Part shown: piece after piece, positions 18,278 to 27,034 of the stretch | How the letters are laid out: each line of letters starts with the position of its first letter | Position numbering within the stretch: position 1 is the stretch's first letter | Source: Jannaschia faecimaris | Lineage (GTDB): Bacteria > Pseudomonadota > Alphaproteobacteria > Rhodobacterales > Rhodobacteraceae | Reading direction: 5' to 3' | Length of the DNA: 64,000 nucleotides | Assembly: GCF_900107415.1 (NCBI RefSeq) | Contig: NZ_FNPX01000004.1 | Span: 62,001 to 126,000, forward strand | Made by a program: the position numbers and the translations under genes | The notes under the pieces: model-generated | Told to the model about the DNA's origin: nothing | What the model saw: the letters and a program-made list of their open reading frames with translations, nothing else | Databases searched by the model: none

Positions 18278-18361
18278 GTTGTCATCCTCCTCAAGACGGC
18301 GCGGGAGCGCGCCCCGCGAATTTTTATCAGGGGTCTGTGGGCCGCCCCTGAAGGCCTTTGG

Positions 18362-18757
18362 TCAGCCCGCCTTGCGGGCTTGCATCTGGTTCATCATCTT
18401 GGCACCCCAGCTCAACTGCTCCTCGAGCTCGGCGATGGCACCGTCGAGTTCCGCGCGCTGGGCATTCATCGAGGCCAGGCGTTCCTGCCCGATCTCGTAG
18501 GAGCGGGCGAGCTGCGTGTACTGGTTGTCGCCCAGATCGTAGAGGTCCAATAGCTGTCGGATTTCCTCCAGCGAAAAGCCGAAGCGTTTGCCGCGCAGGA
18601 CCAGCTTCAGGCGCGCGCGGTCGCTGCGGGTAAACCAGCGGCGCTGGCCTTCGCGCTTGGGAAACAGCAACTCCTTCGCTTCGTAAAAGCGCAGGGTGCG
18701 GGGGGTGACGTCGAATGCGTCACACATTTCCCGGATGGTCATCAAATCGTCGGACAT
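18362..18757 (-). CDS. MerR-family regulator, proximal (LiuR-like)
   Basis: 131 aa. The winged helix begins TIREMCDAFDVTPRTLRFYE, with RRWFTRSDRARLKLVLRGKRFGFSLEEIRQLLDLYD, a pattern typical of MerR regulators of acyl-CoA and branched-chain amino-acid catabolism. The C-terminal coiled coil (AELDGAIAELEEQL) dimerises. No metal-binding cysteines follow, so the signal is probably an acyl-CoA or similar metabolite (inference). AAGGAA precedes ATG 18757. It is first in the leftward operon and its promoter region carries several ACGT-core sites. Confidence 0.88.
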   Translation of the reverse strand: MSDDLMTIREMCDAFDVTPRTLRFYEAKELLFPKREGQRRWFTRSDRARLKLVLRGKRFGFSLEEIRQLLDLYDLGDNQYTQLARSYEIGQERLASMNAQRAELDGAIAELEEQLSWGAKMMNQMQARKAG

Positions 18758-18815
18758 CCACTCGTTCCTTTAGCCGGTCATCGTGCTCTGAAATGCCAGA
18801 TGCGGCTCTCGAAAC

Positions 18816-18880
18816 GACGTTACAACCCTGTTTGACGATTACGTAAGTCGGACGTTACGTCATCTTCAAGTTGACGTAAC
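18816..18880. promoter_or_regulatory. Cluster of ACGT-core operator-like sites
   Basis: GACGTTAC occurs at 18816-18823 and 18851-18858, the second within the near-perfect palindrome GACGTTACGTC (18851-18861). GACGTAAC is at 18873-18880 and TTGACGATTACGTAAG at 18832-18847. These resemble the ACGT-containing sites of LiuR-type MerR proteins. They lie 59-123 nt before the proximal merR start, so they fit autoregulation and control of the acyl-CoA operon by one or both MerR proteins. Confidence 0.55.
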
Positions 18881-18963
18881 GAACGCAAAGGTAAATTGCG
18901 CGCCGACGCAATTTTGCGTGTGACGCGCAGCCAATTTTCGGGACGATCAAGGCGTAGGAGGCG

Positions 18964-19341
18964 CTAGTCCTTGGTGGAGATGTCTGACTTCACCCGGTCC
19001 CTCAAGACGGTCAATTCATCTATCGCGTTATCAAGCTCGCGGCGGCGTTCGGTCAATTCGTCCAGTTGCCGGTCGGCAAGATCGATCCACGCCTGCATCT
19101 GCTGCCGGCCCTCGGGGTCAGCATCGTAAAGTTCCAGCCACTGTCGGATTTCCTCCAGCGAAAAGCCGAACTTCCGGCCCCGCATGATCAGGGTCATCCG
19201 GGCCACGTCCCGCGGGCTGTAGAGCCGGGCCCGACCGTCCCGCTCTGGCGATAGCAATTCGATATACTCGTAATGACGCAAGGTCCGTGGCGTGACATCA
19301 AAGCGCGCGCACATCTGCTTGAATTCGATCTTGTCGGTCAT
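18964..19341 (-). CDS. MerR-family regulator, distal (paralogue of the proximal one)
   Basis: 125 aa. EFKQMCARFDVTPRTLRHYE and LYSPRDVARMTLIMRGRKFGFSLEEIRQWLELYD align clearly with the proximal MerR protein 206 nt downstream. The C-terminal helix (DRQLDELTERRRELDNAI) is the dimer coiled coil. No cysteines suit metal sensing. It probably competes or cooperates with its paralogue at the ACGT sites (inference). Confidence 0.87.
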   Translation of the reverse strand: MTDKIEFKQMCARFDVTPRTLRHYEYIELLSPERDGRARLYSPRDVARMTLIMRGRKFGFSLEEIRQWLELYDADPEGRQQMQAWIDLADRQLDELTERRRELDNAIDELTVLRDRVKSDISTKD

Positions 19342-19421
19342 GATCCTTCTCCCGAAGATATTCTGGCACGCGGGCTACGGGCTGTCTATCCGGCCACTTG
19401 CGGGGGCGGGCGGGACGCGTC

Positions 19422-19889
19422 ATGCCTTCAATCATGACAGATGAAACTACTCCGGCCGAGGCCGCCCGTGCGATCACCGCGCAAAAATTCATTGCTGCCC
19501 TGCCGCATTGCCGCGCACTTTCCATGACCGTAACGGCGGTGGGCGCGGGGGAGGCGACGATCACGATGCCGTGGTCCGCCGATATCGTGGGCGACCCGCG
19601 GACGGGCGTGGTGCACGGCGGAGCCGTGTCGGCCCTGATGGACACGACGGGCGGCGCGGCGGTCCTGTCCCATCCGACCGCACCGGTATCGACGGCAACG
19701 ATGGACCTGCGCATCGACTACATGCGCGCGGCCACGCCGCACCACACGATCACCGCGCGGGCCGTCTGCCACCACGTGACGCGCTCCATCGCCTTCGTGC
19801 GGGCTGAGGCCTTCGACGAGGAGCCGGAAAAGGGCCCCGTCGCCGTCGCCAACGGAGCCTTCACGCTGGACCGGACGGACGGTCAATGA
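19422..19889 (+). CDS. PaaI-type hot-dog thioesterase 1
   Basis: 155 aa. The hot-dog fold signature is TGVVHGGAVSALMDTTGG, where the loop before the long helix carries the thioesterase residues. MDLRIDYMRAA and RSIAFVRAEA follow, as in PaaI/YbgC-type enzymes that hydrolyse acyl-CoA. The start is ATG 19422 or ATG 19434; neither has a strong ribosome site. It overlaps the next gene by ATGA. The divergent acyl-CoA operon fits a role in removing dead-end CoA esters. Confidence 0.83.
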   Translation: MPSIMTDETTPAEAARAITAQKFIAALPHCRALSMTVTAVGAGEATITMPWSADIVGDPRTGVVHGGAVSALMDTTGGAAVLSHPTAPVSTATMDLRIDYMRAATPHHTITARAVCHHVTRSIAFVRAEAFDEEPEKGPVAVANGAFTLDRTDGQ

Positions 19890-20389
19890 AAAAGCCAGAG
19901 CCGATCCAGGTCATCAAGCAACGCCGTGATGCCGCACTGCACGCGCTGGTGTCCGGCGTTCCTTACATCAAGTTCCTCAACATCACCTTTGACCGTCGGG
20001 GCGATGAACTGACCGGGGTGCTGCATTTCGACGATAAGCTGATCGGTAATCCGATGCTGCCCGCGCTGCATGGGGGCGTGACGGCGGCCTTTCTGGAGGT
20101 CACGGCCATCGTCACGCTGTCCTGGGCGATGATCTGGGACGACTTCGAGTCGGGGCGGATAGATGTGGAGACACTAACGCCTGAAACGCTGCCACGACTG
20201 CCCAAGACCATCGATTTTTCGGTCGACTACCTACGCGCGGGCCTGCCGCGCGACGCCTATGCGCGGGCGCGCCTGAACCGCAGCGGCCGAAGATATTCAT
20301 CGGTCCACGTGGAGACATGGCAGGACAATCGTAACCGGCTGTTCGCGCAGGGTACCGGCCATTTCATGATGCCACCGCGCGAAGCGTGA
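19886..20389 (+). CDS. PaaI-type hot-dog thioesterase 2
   Basis: 167 aa. MLPALHGGVTAAFLEVTA carries the hot-dog HGG loop, and TIDFSVDYLRAGLPRDAYARA and SVHVETWQD continue the fold. It is a divergent paralogue of the preceding gene, with an insert (residues about 85-105) in the central helix region. ATG 19886 overlaps the upstream TGA, and its own TGA overlaps the GTG of the MATE gene. Two different hot-dog subunits in tandem may form a hetero-oligomer (inference). Confidence 0.82.
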   Translation: MKKPEPIQVIKQRRDAALHALVSGVPYIKFLNITFDRRGDELTGVLHFDDKLIGNPMLPALHGGVTAAFLEVTAIVTLSWAMIWDDFESGRIDVETLTPETLPRLPKTIDFSVDYLRAGLPRDAYARARLNRSGRRYSSVHVETWQDNRNRLFAQGTGHFMMPPREA

Positions 20390-21741
20390 GCACGACCGCA
20401 CCTGTTACGGGCGATCTGACCAACCGGCGTATCCTGAAAATCGCCGTGCCTGTGGTCTTGTCCAATGCGACCGTGCCGATCCTGGGTGCCGTGGACACGG
20501 GTGTCGTCGGGCAATTGGCCGAAGCCGCGCCGATTGCCGCCGTGGGGGCAGGGGCGATCATACTGTCTTCGGTCTATTGGATTTTCGGGTTCCTGCGCAT
20601 GGGAACGACCGGCCTTGCCGCGCAGGCGCTGGGCGCGGACGACCGGGGGGAGGTGGTCGCGTTGCTGTCGCGCGCGCTGTTGATCGGGGCGGCGGCGGGT
20701 ATAGCGCTGATTGCGGTCCAATCGGCGCTGTTTGCGGGCGCATTCCGGATCGCGCCCACCACGGACGAGGTAGAGGGGCTGGCCCGGCAATACATGTCGA
20801 TCCGCATCCTGTCGGCTCCTGCGGCGATCGCCATCTATGGGCTGACCGGCTGGCTCATCGCGCAGGAGCGGACGACGGCGGTTCTGCTCCTGCAACTGGC
20901 GATGAACGGGGCCAATATCGCGCTGGACCTGTGGTTTGTGCTGGGCCTCGACTGGGGCGTGCCGGGCGTGGCCTGGGCCACGTTTATAGCGGAGTGGACC
21001 GGTGTGGGGCTGGCCATATGGTTCTGTCGCGATGCCTTCGTGGGCCCCGAATGGCGCGACCGCGCGCAGATCCTGAACCCGGACCGTTTGCGCCGGATGG
21101 TGGCGGTGAACACCGACATCCTGATCCGGTCTGTCCTGTTGCAGGCGACATTCGCGTCTTTCCTGCTGACAGGGGGTGTGTTCGGGACGGCAACTCTGGC
21201 GGCCAACCAGGTGTTGCTGCAGTTCGTCTACATCACATCCTACGCTCTGGATGGCTTCGCCTTTGCCGTGGAGGCGTTGGTGGGGCGGTTCTTCGGTGCG
21301 GGCGACCGGTGCCGGCTTCGCCGGGCTGTCAAGCTATGCGGATGGTGGGCCGTCGGGACATCGGTCGCGGTGTCGCTGGCCTATGTCTTCGCGGGTGGGC
21401 CACTGATCAACCTGATGGCCAAGGCCGAGGACGTGCGAGCGGTCGCCCCGTCCTATCTGCCTTGGGTCTGGCTGATGCCGGTGCTGGGTGTTGGGGCCTT
21501 CATGCTGGACGGCGTCTTCATCGGCGCGACACGCACGCGGGACATGCGCAATATGATGATCGTCAGTTTCGTCGTCTATCTGGCGGCGTTGGCTGTCCTG
21601 GTGCCCTGGCTGGGCAATCACGGGCTGTGGGCGGCCTTGATGGTGTCGTTCGTGGTACGCGGTGTGACGCTGGGCTTGCGGTATCCCGCATTGGAGGCAG
21701 CGTCCCTTGCAACCGCGCCCCAACCGCTTCGGCAGACTTAG
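20386..21741 (+). CDS. MATE-family multidrug exporter (DinF-like)
   Basis: 451 aa with about 12 transmembrane helices in two MATE repeats. It begins VSTTAPVTGDLTNRRILKIA, followed by PVVLSNATVPILGAVDTGVVG, where the Asp in VDTGVVG matches the conserved helix-1 region of DinF-branch MATE proteins. It exports cationic or organic compounds driven by H+ or Na+. The start is GTG 20386, overlapping the thioesterase stop (GTGA). It is translationally coupled to the thioesterases, though a functional link is not evident. Confidence 0.88.
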   Translation: MSTTAPVTGDLTNRRILKIAVPVVLSNATVPILGAVDTGVVGQLAEAAPIAAVGAGAIILSSVYWIFGFLRMGTTGLAAQALGADDRGEVVALLSRALLIGAAAGIALIAVQSALFAGAFRIAPTTDEVEGLARQYMSIRILSAPAAIAIYGLTGWLIAQERTTAVLLLQLAMNGANIALDLWFVLGLDWGVPGVAWATFIAEWTGVGLAIWFCRDAFVGPEWRDRAQILNPDRLRRMVAVNTDILIRSVLLQATFASFLLTGGVFGTATLAANQVLLQFVYITSYALDGFAFAVEALVGRFFGAGDRCRLRRAVKLCGWWAVGTSVAVSLAYVFAGGPLINLMAKAEDVRAVAPSYLPWVWLMPVLGVGAFMLDGVFIGATRTRDMRNMMIVSFVVYLAALAVLVPWLGNHGLWAALMVSFVVRGVTLGLRYPALEAASLATAPQPLRQT

Positions 21742-21756
21742 AACGCGAGGGTCGCG

Positions 21757-22797
21757 TCAGAGCCAGCGGTCGCGGTCGGAACCAACGGCATCTGCCACCG
21801 TGTCGAAGCCGTCGCGGGCCAGCAGGGTGTCGAGATCTCGCGCGATCTGGCCGGGCAGGCTGATGCCAGCATAGACCAGTGCGGTGTAAAGCTGCACCGC
21901 TGATGCCCCGGCGCGGATCTTGGCATAGGCCTGCTCTGCCGTCGCCACACCGCCTACGCCGACCAAGGGCAGGTCCGTCAGGGTCGAGAGGCGCGCGAGC
22001 GTTCGCGTCGACTTCTCGAACAGCGGCTGCCCGGACAGACCACCCTTTTCGCTCTTGTGGAAAGACGTCAGACCATCCCGGTCCAGCGTCGTGTTCGTTG
22101 CGATGATCGCGTCGATCCCGCCGGCGGCGCGGGCGACATCGGCCAGGTCGGCTTCGGTCAGGTCAGGCGCGATCTTGAGGAAGATCGGAATATGCCGGGG
22201 CAGGGCGTCGCGGGTGGCCAGCACCCCGTCGAGCAAAGCCCTGAGCGCTGCGGCACCCTGCAAATCGCGCAACTTTTCGGTGTTGGGACTGCTGACGTTG
22301 ACGGTGGCGAAATCCACGTGCGGACCGCAAGTCGTCAGAACGCGGGCGAAATCCTCGGCCCGGTCGGCGCTGTCCTTGTTGGCCCCGAGGTTCAGGCCGA
22401 TGACGGCATCAGCGGGCCGGGTCGCCAAACGCGCTGCTATGGCGTCCATCCCCTCGTTGTTGAAACCGAAGCGATTGATCGCGGCTGCATCCTCGGTCAG
22501 GCGGAACAGGCGAGGTTTGGGATTGCCGGGCTGCGGTCGCGGGGTGACGGCCCCGACCTCCAGAAAGCCGAAGGCGCAGCGGGCGAGGGGGGCAAGCGCG
22601 GTGGCGTTCTTGTCGAACCCAGCAGCCAGACCCACCGGGTTGGGCAACTCCAGACCGGCCAGCGTCGTGCGCAAACGCGGGGAGGTGACGGGCCCGCCAC
22701 GCGGACCAAGGCCCGCGTTCAGCGCCATAAGAGCCAACCCGTGGGCACGCTCCGGGTCGAACCGGCGCAGAAGCGCAAGGCTGGTCGCTTCGATCAT
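21757..22797 (-). CDS. pyrD: Dihydroorotate dehydrogenase (quinone), class 2
   Basis: 346 aa. FMN enzyme oxidising dihydroorotate to orotate in pyrimidine synthesis, membrane-associated and quinone-linked. The N-terminal helix [14 protein letters not shown] is the class 2 membrane-association part. [37 protein letters not shown] (catalytic Ser region) and [19 protein letters not shown] (FMN phosphate site) follow. ATG 22797 overlaps the stop of the DUF952 gene by ATGA; a 403-aa reading is rejected as it spans that gene. Confidence 0.93.
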   Translation of the reverse strand: MIEATSLALLRRFDPERAHGLALMALNAGLGPRGGPVTSPRLRTTLAGLELPNPVGLAAGFDKNATALAPLARCAFGFLEVGAVTPRPQPGNPKPRLFRLTEDAAAINRFGFNNEGMDAIAARLATRPADAVIGLNLGANKDSADRAEDFARVLTTCGPHVDFATVNVSSPNTEKLRDLQGAAALRALLDGVLATRDALPRHIPIFLKIAPDLTEADLADVARAAGGIDAIIATNTTLDRDGLTSFHKSEKGGLSGQPLFEKSTRTLARLSTLTDLPLVGVGGVATAEQAYAKIRAGASAVQLYTALVYAGISLPGQIARDLDTLLARDGFDTVADAVGSDRDRWL

Positions 22798-23129
22798 CGC
22801 AGGCCAGCCGGGAATTCGTGAACGCCATCGATCAGCGGCAGCGGCTGCGCCCAGGCCACCTGGTCCAGACGCAGAGGCGCGTAGAGATGGGGGAATTTGG
22901 CCCCCCCGCGTGAGACTTCCCATTTCAGGTTGTCCGCCACGGCGGCATCCTCCACCCCGATCAACCACAGTCCCTCGACCCCGGCGAAATGCCTGGCCGC
23001 AGTCTCGGTTGCCTGTCCGGCGGTCGAAAAGTGGATATAGCCGTCGGCTAGGTCGATGGGCGCACCGAGGGTCGTTTCATCGGCCCGAAGCGCCTGCCAT
23101 TCGGGCGTGCGGAAGATTTTATAGATCAT
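22794..23129 (-). CDS. DUF952 family protein
   Basis: 111 aa. [34 protein letters not shown] and [18 protein letters not shown] are the hallmarks of DUF952, a small fold related to ADP-ribosyl transferase-like proteins. No biochemical role is established to my knowledge. The DUF952-pyrD pair is a recurring arrangement in this group. ATG 23129 is the natural start; longer readings cross the divergent promoter. Confidence 0.85.
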   Translation of the reverse strand: MIYKIFRTPEWQALRADETTLGAPIDLADGYIHFSTAGQATETAARHFAGVEGLWLIGVEDAAVADNLKWEVSRGGAKFPHLYAPLRLDQVAWAQPLPLIDGVHEFPAGLR

Positions 23130-23173
23130 GGCGCGGGCATGCCCCCGCGATCCAGCAGCGTCAAGTCGCGCAA

Positions 23174-23215
23174 CTGTCATATGGCTTTGACAACCTAGGG
23201 CGACCCGCGCACGAT
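23174..23215 (+). promoter_or_regulatory. Candidate promoter with Pho-box-like element before the 5'-nucleotidase gene
   Basis: CTGTCAT (23174-23180), four bases, then CTTTGAC (23185-23191) resembles a PhoB box, the first half exact and the second 5 of 7. TTGACA (23187-23192), a 17-nt spacer and CACGAT (23210-23215) could be -35/-10 elements with a weak -10. Phosphate control would suit a secreted nucleotidase, but this is by eye only. Confidence 0.35.
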
Positions 23216-23246
23216 CCGCGCAGTCCAACCTAAGGGGGTTTGAGAG

Positions 23247-24800
23247 ATGAAACGATTCCTGACCGCAACAACTGCGCTTGCGCTGACCACCGGCATTGCC
23301 AGCGCCGAATATTCGCTGACGATCCTGCACACCAACGATTTCCACGCCCGGTTCGAGCCGATCAGCAAGTATGACGGCCCTTGCAGCGCCGAGGACAACA
23401 CCGCCGGTGAATGCTTTGGGGGCACCGCCCGCCTGGTAAACGCCATCGAGGCCGCCAAGGCGCGTACCAACAACCACATCCTGGTGGACGGCGGTGACCA
23501 GTTTCAGGGCACCCTGTTCTATACCTACTACAAAGGTACGATGGCCGCCGAGATGATGAACATGCTCGGCTATGACGGCATGACGGTGGGTAATCACGAA
23601 TTCGACGACGGACCCGAGGTTCTGGCGTCATTCATGGCCGCCATCGATTTCCCGATCCTGATGTCGAACGCAGATGTCTCGGGTGAGCCGATCTTGGCGG
23701 GCAAGATGGCCAAGTCCACCGTGATTGAGCGCGGCGGTGAGCGTATCGGCCTGATCGGCCTGACCCCGCAGGACACCGACGAACTGGCGTCGCCCGGCCC
23801 CAACATCATCTTCACCGATCCGTCGGACGCGGTGCAGGGCGAGGTGGACAAGTTAACCGCCGACGGCGTGAACAAGATCATCGTACTCAGCCACTCGGGC
23901 TATGGCGTGGACCAGACGGTCGCAGCGAATACCACCGGCGTCGATGTGATTGTTGGTGGCCACAGCAATACCCTGTTGGGCGACATGGAGCGAGCCGAGG
24001 GCGAGTATCCTACCATGATCGGCGATACCGCCATCGTGCAGGCCTATGCATACGGCAAATACCTCGGTGAATTGAACGTCACATTCGACGACGATGGGAA
24101 CGTTACGGAAGCCACAGGCGCGCCGGTGCTGATCGATGCGTCGGTCGAGGAAGACCCCGCCACGGTCGCGCGGATCGCCGAACTGGCCGCTCCGCTTGAC
24201 GAAATCCGCAACAAGGTGGTCGCCCAGACCGACCAGCCGATCGGCGGCGAGCGCGATGTTTGCCGTGCGCAGGTCTGCGAAATGGGTGTCCTGATTGCCG
24301 ACGCCATGCTGGAGCGGGTCAGGGATCAGGGCATTGATGTCGCCATTCAGAACGGCGGCGGCATTCGGGCCTCGATCGACGCGGGCGAAGTGACCATGGG
24401 CGATGTTCTGACGGTTCTGCCGTTCCAGAATACACTGTCGACCTTCCGGGTGGACGGCGCGACCCTTTTGGCGGCGCTGGAGAACGGCGTGAGCCAGGTC
24501 GAGGAGGGCGCAGGCCGATTCCCGCAGGTTTCGGGCATGTCCTTCGCTTTCGATGCCAGCGCTGAGCCGGGTAGCCGGGTAAGTGACGTGATGATCGGCG
24601 GAGAGCCGCTCGACCCCGCGAAGGTCTATGGCGTCGTGTCAAATAACTACGTCCGCAACGGTGGCGATGGCTACGACATGTTCAGGGATGCGGCCGACGC
24701 TTACGATTTTGGCCCGGATCTGGCTGACGTCACGGCGGAATATATTGCCGCGAGCGGCTCTTATGCGCCGTTCACCGACGAGCGTATCGTTGTCAAATGA
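23247..24800 (+). CDS. Secreted bifunctional metallophosphatase / 5'-nucleotidase (UshA-like)
   Basis: 517 aa. The Sec signal peptide is MKRFLTATTALALTTGIASA (cleavage after ASA). The dinuclear metallophosphatase domain follows: ILHTNDFHARFEP, DGGDQFQGTLF, TVGNHEFDDG and IIVLSHSGYGVD...VGGHSN. The C-terminal nucleotide-binding domain has IQNGGGIRASIDAGEVT, TVLPFQNTL and VVSNNYVRNGGDGYDMF. It acts in the periplasm, releasing phosphate from nucleotides. Cysteines in DVCRAQVCEMG may form a disulfide. GAGAG lies just before ATG 23247. A good terminator follows. Confidence 0.92.
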   Translation: MKRFLTATTALALTTGIASAEYSLTILHTNDFHARFEPISKYDGPCSAEDNTAGECFGGTARLVNAIEAAKARTNNHILVDGGDQFQGTLFYTYYKGTMAAEMMNMLGYDGMTVGNHEFDDGPEVLASFMAAIDFPILMSNADVSGEPILAGKMAKSTVIERGGERIGLIGLTPQDTDELASPGPNIIFTDPSDAVQGEVDKLTADGVNKIIVLSHSGYGVDQTVAANTTGVDVIVGGHSNTLLGDMERAEGEYPTMIGDTAIVQAYAYGKYLGELNVTFDDDGNVTEATGAPVLIDASVEEDPATVARIAELAAPLDEIRNKVVAQTDQPIGGERDVCRAQVCEMGVLIADAMLERVRDQGIDVAIQNGGGIRASIDAGEVTMGDVLTVLPFQNTLSTFRVDGATLLAALENGVSQVEEGAGRFPQVSGMSFAFDASAEPGSRVSDVMIGGEPLDPAKVYGVVSNNYVRNGGDGYDMFRDAADAYDFGPDLADVTAEYIAASGSYAPFTDERIVVK

Positions 24801-24844
24801 CATAGGTGTAAGCGACCGCTGACCGAATTGCGGAAGTCATTGAA

Positions 24845-24877
24845 GGGCCGGGGTATTCCCGGCCCTCGTTTCATTTT
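24845..24877 (+). terminator. Rho-independent terminator after the 5'-nucleotidase gene
   Basis: GGGCCGGG (24845-24852), loop GTATT, CCCGGCCC (24858-24865), followed by the T-rich CGTTTCATTTTT. It lies 44 nt after the stop codon and before the preferred start of the sensor kinase. Confidence 0.85.
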
Positions 24878-25019
24878 TCCGTTCTCGTCACAGCCTTGTT
24901 GCACTGCGTGGCAATACGTCGGACAAGACCGGCAGCGCATGCTGTCCGAGGGGCATCTCCCGGTCTTCATGCAACAAAATGTACCGTCGCTGATGTTGGC
25001 GAAACCGAGGATGCCGCCG

Positions 25020-26114
25020 ATGCTTGCGCCCATTGCCGAGAACCAGCAAGCCCGGCTGGCCGCGATCAAGCGGTACAACCTTGATGGCGTGACACATGCA
25101 GGGGCCTTTGATGGCTTGGTGGAGCTTGCGGCCCAGATCTGTCAGTGTCCGATATCGCTGGTGTCTATCGTGCGAGAACATGATCAGCAGTTCGAGGCCG
25201 TCTGTGGCCTGGACATCATGTCGACCGGTCTTGATTCATCGATTTGCAGCCATGGCATTCTGCAGGAGGATATCCTGGAGATACCGGACACGCGTCTGGA
25301 CATGCGCACACAGGACAACCCGCTGGTCGTGGATGTGGATGATCCGGTCCTGTTCTATGCCGGGGCGCGGATCATCACGAAGGCCGGCGTTGCCTTGGGG
25401 TCACTTTGCGTGTTGGACCGCCGCCCACGGCGTCTGGGGGATACAGAACGTCGGGCGCTCCGCATTCTTGCTGATCAGGTGATGCAGCGCTTGGAACTGC
25501 ACGAGGCGCTGCGCAACGAGGACGCCATGCGCCGCGAGGTGGATCACCGCGTCAAGAACAGCCTTGCCAACATCTCCGCGATGACCCGGATGGTGTCACG
25601 CAAGGCATCAGTTGAGGTGCGCGAGGCGCTGGAGTCGGTTGAGCGGCGCATTGACGTCATGGTCGCGCTGCATGAAGACCTATACCACGCCGATCAGCCC
25701 GATGCGCCGATCGACGTCAGTGCATACCTGACGCGGATAACGACCCACCTGCGCGACATGGCTCCGCCGGGCGTAAAGGTCGATATGACGTTTCAGCCGG
25801 TATCCATGATCGCGCGCCGGGCTTCCGCGCTGGGTGTCTTGGTCAACGAGATGATCTCGAACGCCTGCAAGCACGCCTTCCCGGACGGTCGCGCCGGTCG
25901 GGTGCAGGTCACTGGCCAGCGTACCTCGGACACACATTACGAGATCACCTGTTCGGACGATGGCGTCGGGATCGCCGATCAAGGTGACCAGTCAACCGGG
26001 CTAGGCAACCGCATCATGGAGGCCTCGGCCGCGCAATTGGGTGGCACGCTGCGCGCCGGGCCAGGGCCGCAGGGATACCGTGTCGAACTGGATTTCCCGA
26101 TCGACCTGACGTAG
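25020..26114 (+). CDS. GAF-domain sensor histidine kinase of the HWE/HisKA_2 type
   Basis: 364 aa if started at ATG 25020 (GAGG 9 nt upstream). The frame continues upstream through several ATGs (24939, 24969, 24993, 25011) to 24828, but the earliest would run through the terminator. A GAF domain (ICQCPISLVSIVREHDQQF...GALGSLCVL-like pattern) is followed by the phosphoacceptor region REVDHRVKNSLANISAMTRM. The ATPase part is LGVLVNEMISNACKHAF, DDGVGI and GLGNRIMEASAAQLGG. No transmembrane helix and no receiver domain are seen, so it is a soluble sensor with an unknown partner. Confidence 0.82.
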   Translation: MLAPIAENQQARLAAIKRYNLDGVTHAGAFDGLVELAAQICQCPISLVSIVREHDQQFEAVCGLDIMSTGLDSSICSHGILQEDILEIPDTRLDMRTQDNPLVVDVDDPVLFYAGARIITKAGVALGSLCVLDRRPRRLGDTERRALRILADQVMQRLELHEALRNEDAMRREVDHRVKNSLANISAMTRMVSRKASVEVREALESVERRIDVMVALHEDLYHADQPDAPIDVSAYLTRITTHLRDMAPPGVKVDMTFQPVSMIARRASALGVLVNEMISNACKHAFPDGRAGRVQVTGQRTSDTHYEITCSDDGVGIADQGDQSTGLGNRIMEASAAQLGGTLRAGPGPQGYRVELDFPIDLT

Positions 26115-26124
26115 CCCTGCGCCT

Positions 26125-26796
26125 ATGTGTGGACGCTATGCGCTGACCCTGCCGCATGAGGCAATGACCCAGTTGTTCGGCGCGACGCCGTCGAATGACC
26201 TGCCCGAAGGGCCGCGCTGGAACATCTGCCCGACGACGCAGATCCCCGTCGTGACGGCAGGGGGCGATATGCGTCGCCTTGTGTCGATGCGCTGGGGCTT
26301 CCTGCCACATTGGTACGAGACGCCGACCTCCGGCCCCCTCTTGATAAACGCGCGGGCCGAGACGATTGCCGAAAAGCCCGCCTTTCGAGATGCCTGTCGT
26401 CATCGGCGGTGCCTGATCCCCGCGACCGGTTTCTACGAGTGGACGAAGACTGCCGACGGTGCCCGACTGCCGTGGTATTTCCATGATCCGTCAGACGCCC
26501 CCCTGGTCTTCGCGGGCATCTGGCAGGACTGGGGCCCGGAGGCCATTTCGACCTGCGCCATCGTTAGTTGTGCCGCAGGCCCAACCATGGCCGAGGTGCA
26601 TCACCGGGAGCCGGCGACACTTGCACCCAATGATTGGGCCCTGTGGCTGGGTGAAGAGGGGAAAGGCGCGGCACCCCTGATGCAGGCAGCTCCAGAAGAC
26701 CGGATTGTCCGGCATCGGGTGTCCCGCGTCGTGAATTCCAACCGGACCGAAGGTCCGGAATTGATCGAGCCGCTGATCGATGAGGAAGACGTCTGA
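26125..26796 (+). CDS. SOS response-associated (SRAP/HMCES-like) protein
   Basis: 223 aa. The SRAP family crosslinks to abasic sites in single-stranded DNA through Cys2. The N-terminal MCGRYALT gives the catalytic Cys after Met removal. WGFLPHWY, INARAETIAEKPAF, RCLIPATGFYEW and VHHREPATLAPNDWALWL supply the remaining active-site Asn, Glu and His. ATG 26125 is fixed because Cys must be residue 2. It lies 10 nt after the kinase gene. Confidence 0.9.
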   Translation: MCGRYALTLPHEAMTQLFGATPSNDLPEGPRWNICPTTQIPVVTAGGDMRRLVSMRWGFLPHWYETPTSGPLLINARAETIAEKPAFRDACRHRRCLIPATGFYEWTKTADGARLPWYFHDPSDAPLVFAGIWQDWGPEAISTCAIVSCAAGPTMAEVHHREPATLAPNDWALWLGEEGKGAAPLMQAAPEDRIVRHRVSRVVNSNRTEGPELIEPLIDEEDV

Positions 26797-26818
26797 ACCG
26801 ATGTCTCTAATTTGGTGC

Positions 26819-26840
26819 GGCCCGGGCTTTCGCTCGGGCC
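26819..26840 (+). terminator. Candidate hairpin after the SRAP gene
   Basis: GGCCCGGGC (26819-26827), loop TTTC, GCTCGGGCC (26832-26840), 9 bp with one G-T pair, 22 nt after the stop codon. No T-run follows. Confidence 0.45.
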
Positions 26841-26978
26841 GACCAGACGTCCAGGGAGAGATGGACGAGAACCGAAACCGGAAGATCGCAAGGGGGAGGA
26901 TTGATCTATCCCGGTCCGATTTTCATCCTATGTCCACAATAGACCGAAAATCGGGCGTAATTGAGGCAGCAATCGGTA

Positions 26979-27022
26979 AAATCAGGGACAATCCTGCATT
27001 GCGATCGAATTGTCCCTGATTT
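26979..27022. repeat. 14-bp perfect inverted repeat between convergent genes
   Basis: AAATCAGGGACAAT (26979-26992) and ATTGTCCCTGATTT (27009-27022) are exact reverse complements separated by 16 nt containing CGATCG. It lies 12 nt beyond the thrS stop on the reverse strand, so it may serve as its terminator, but the stem is A+T rich and no T-run follows beyond TTT. An operator or a mobile-repeat remnant is possible. Confidence 0.5.
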
Positions 27023-27034
27023 GGCGACGCTATG

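Noticed and set aside
20577-21863. 428-codon frame overlapping the MATE gene
   Set aside because: Gly/Arg-rich reading in another phase of a gene whose helices are clear in its own frame.
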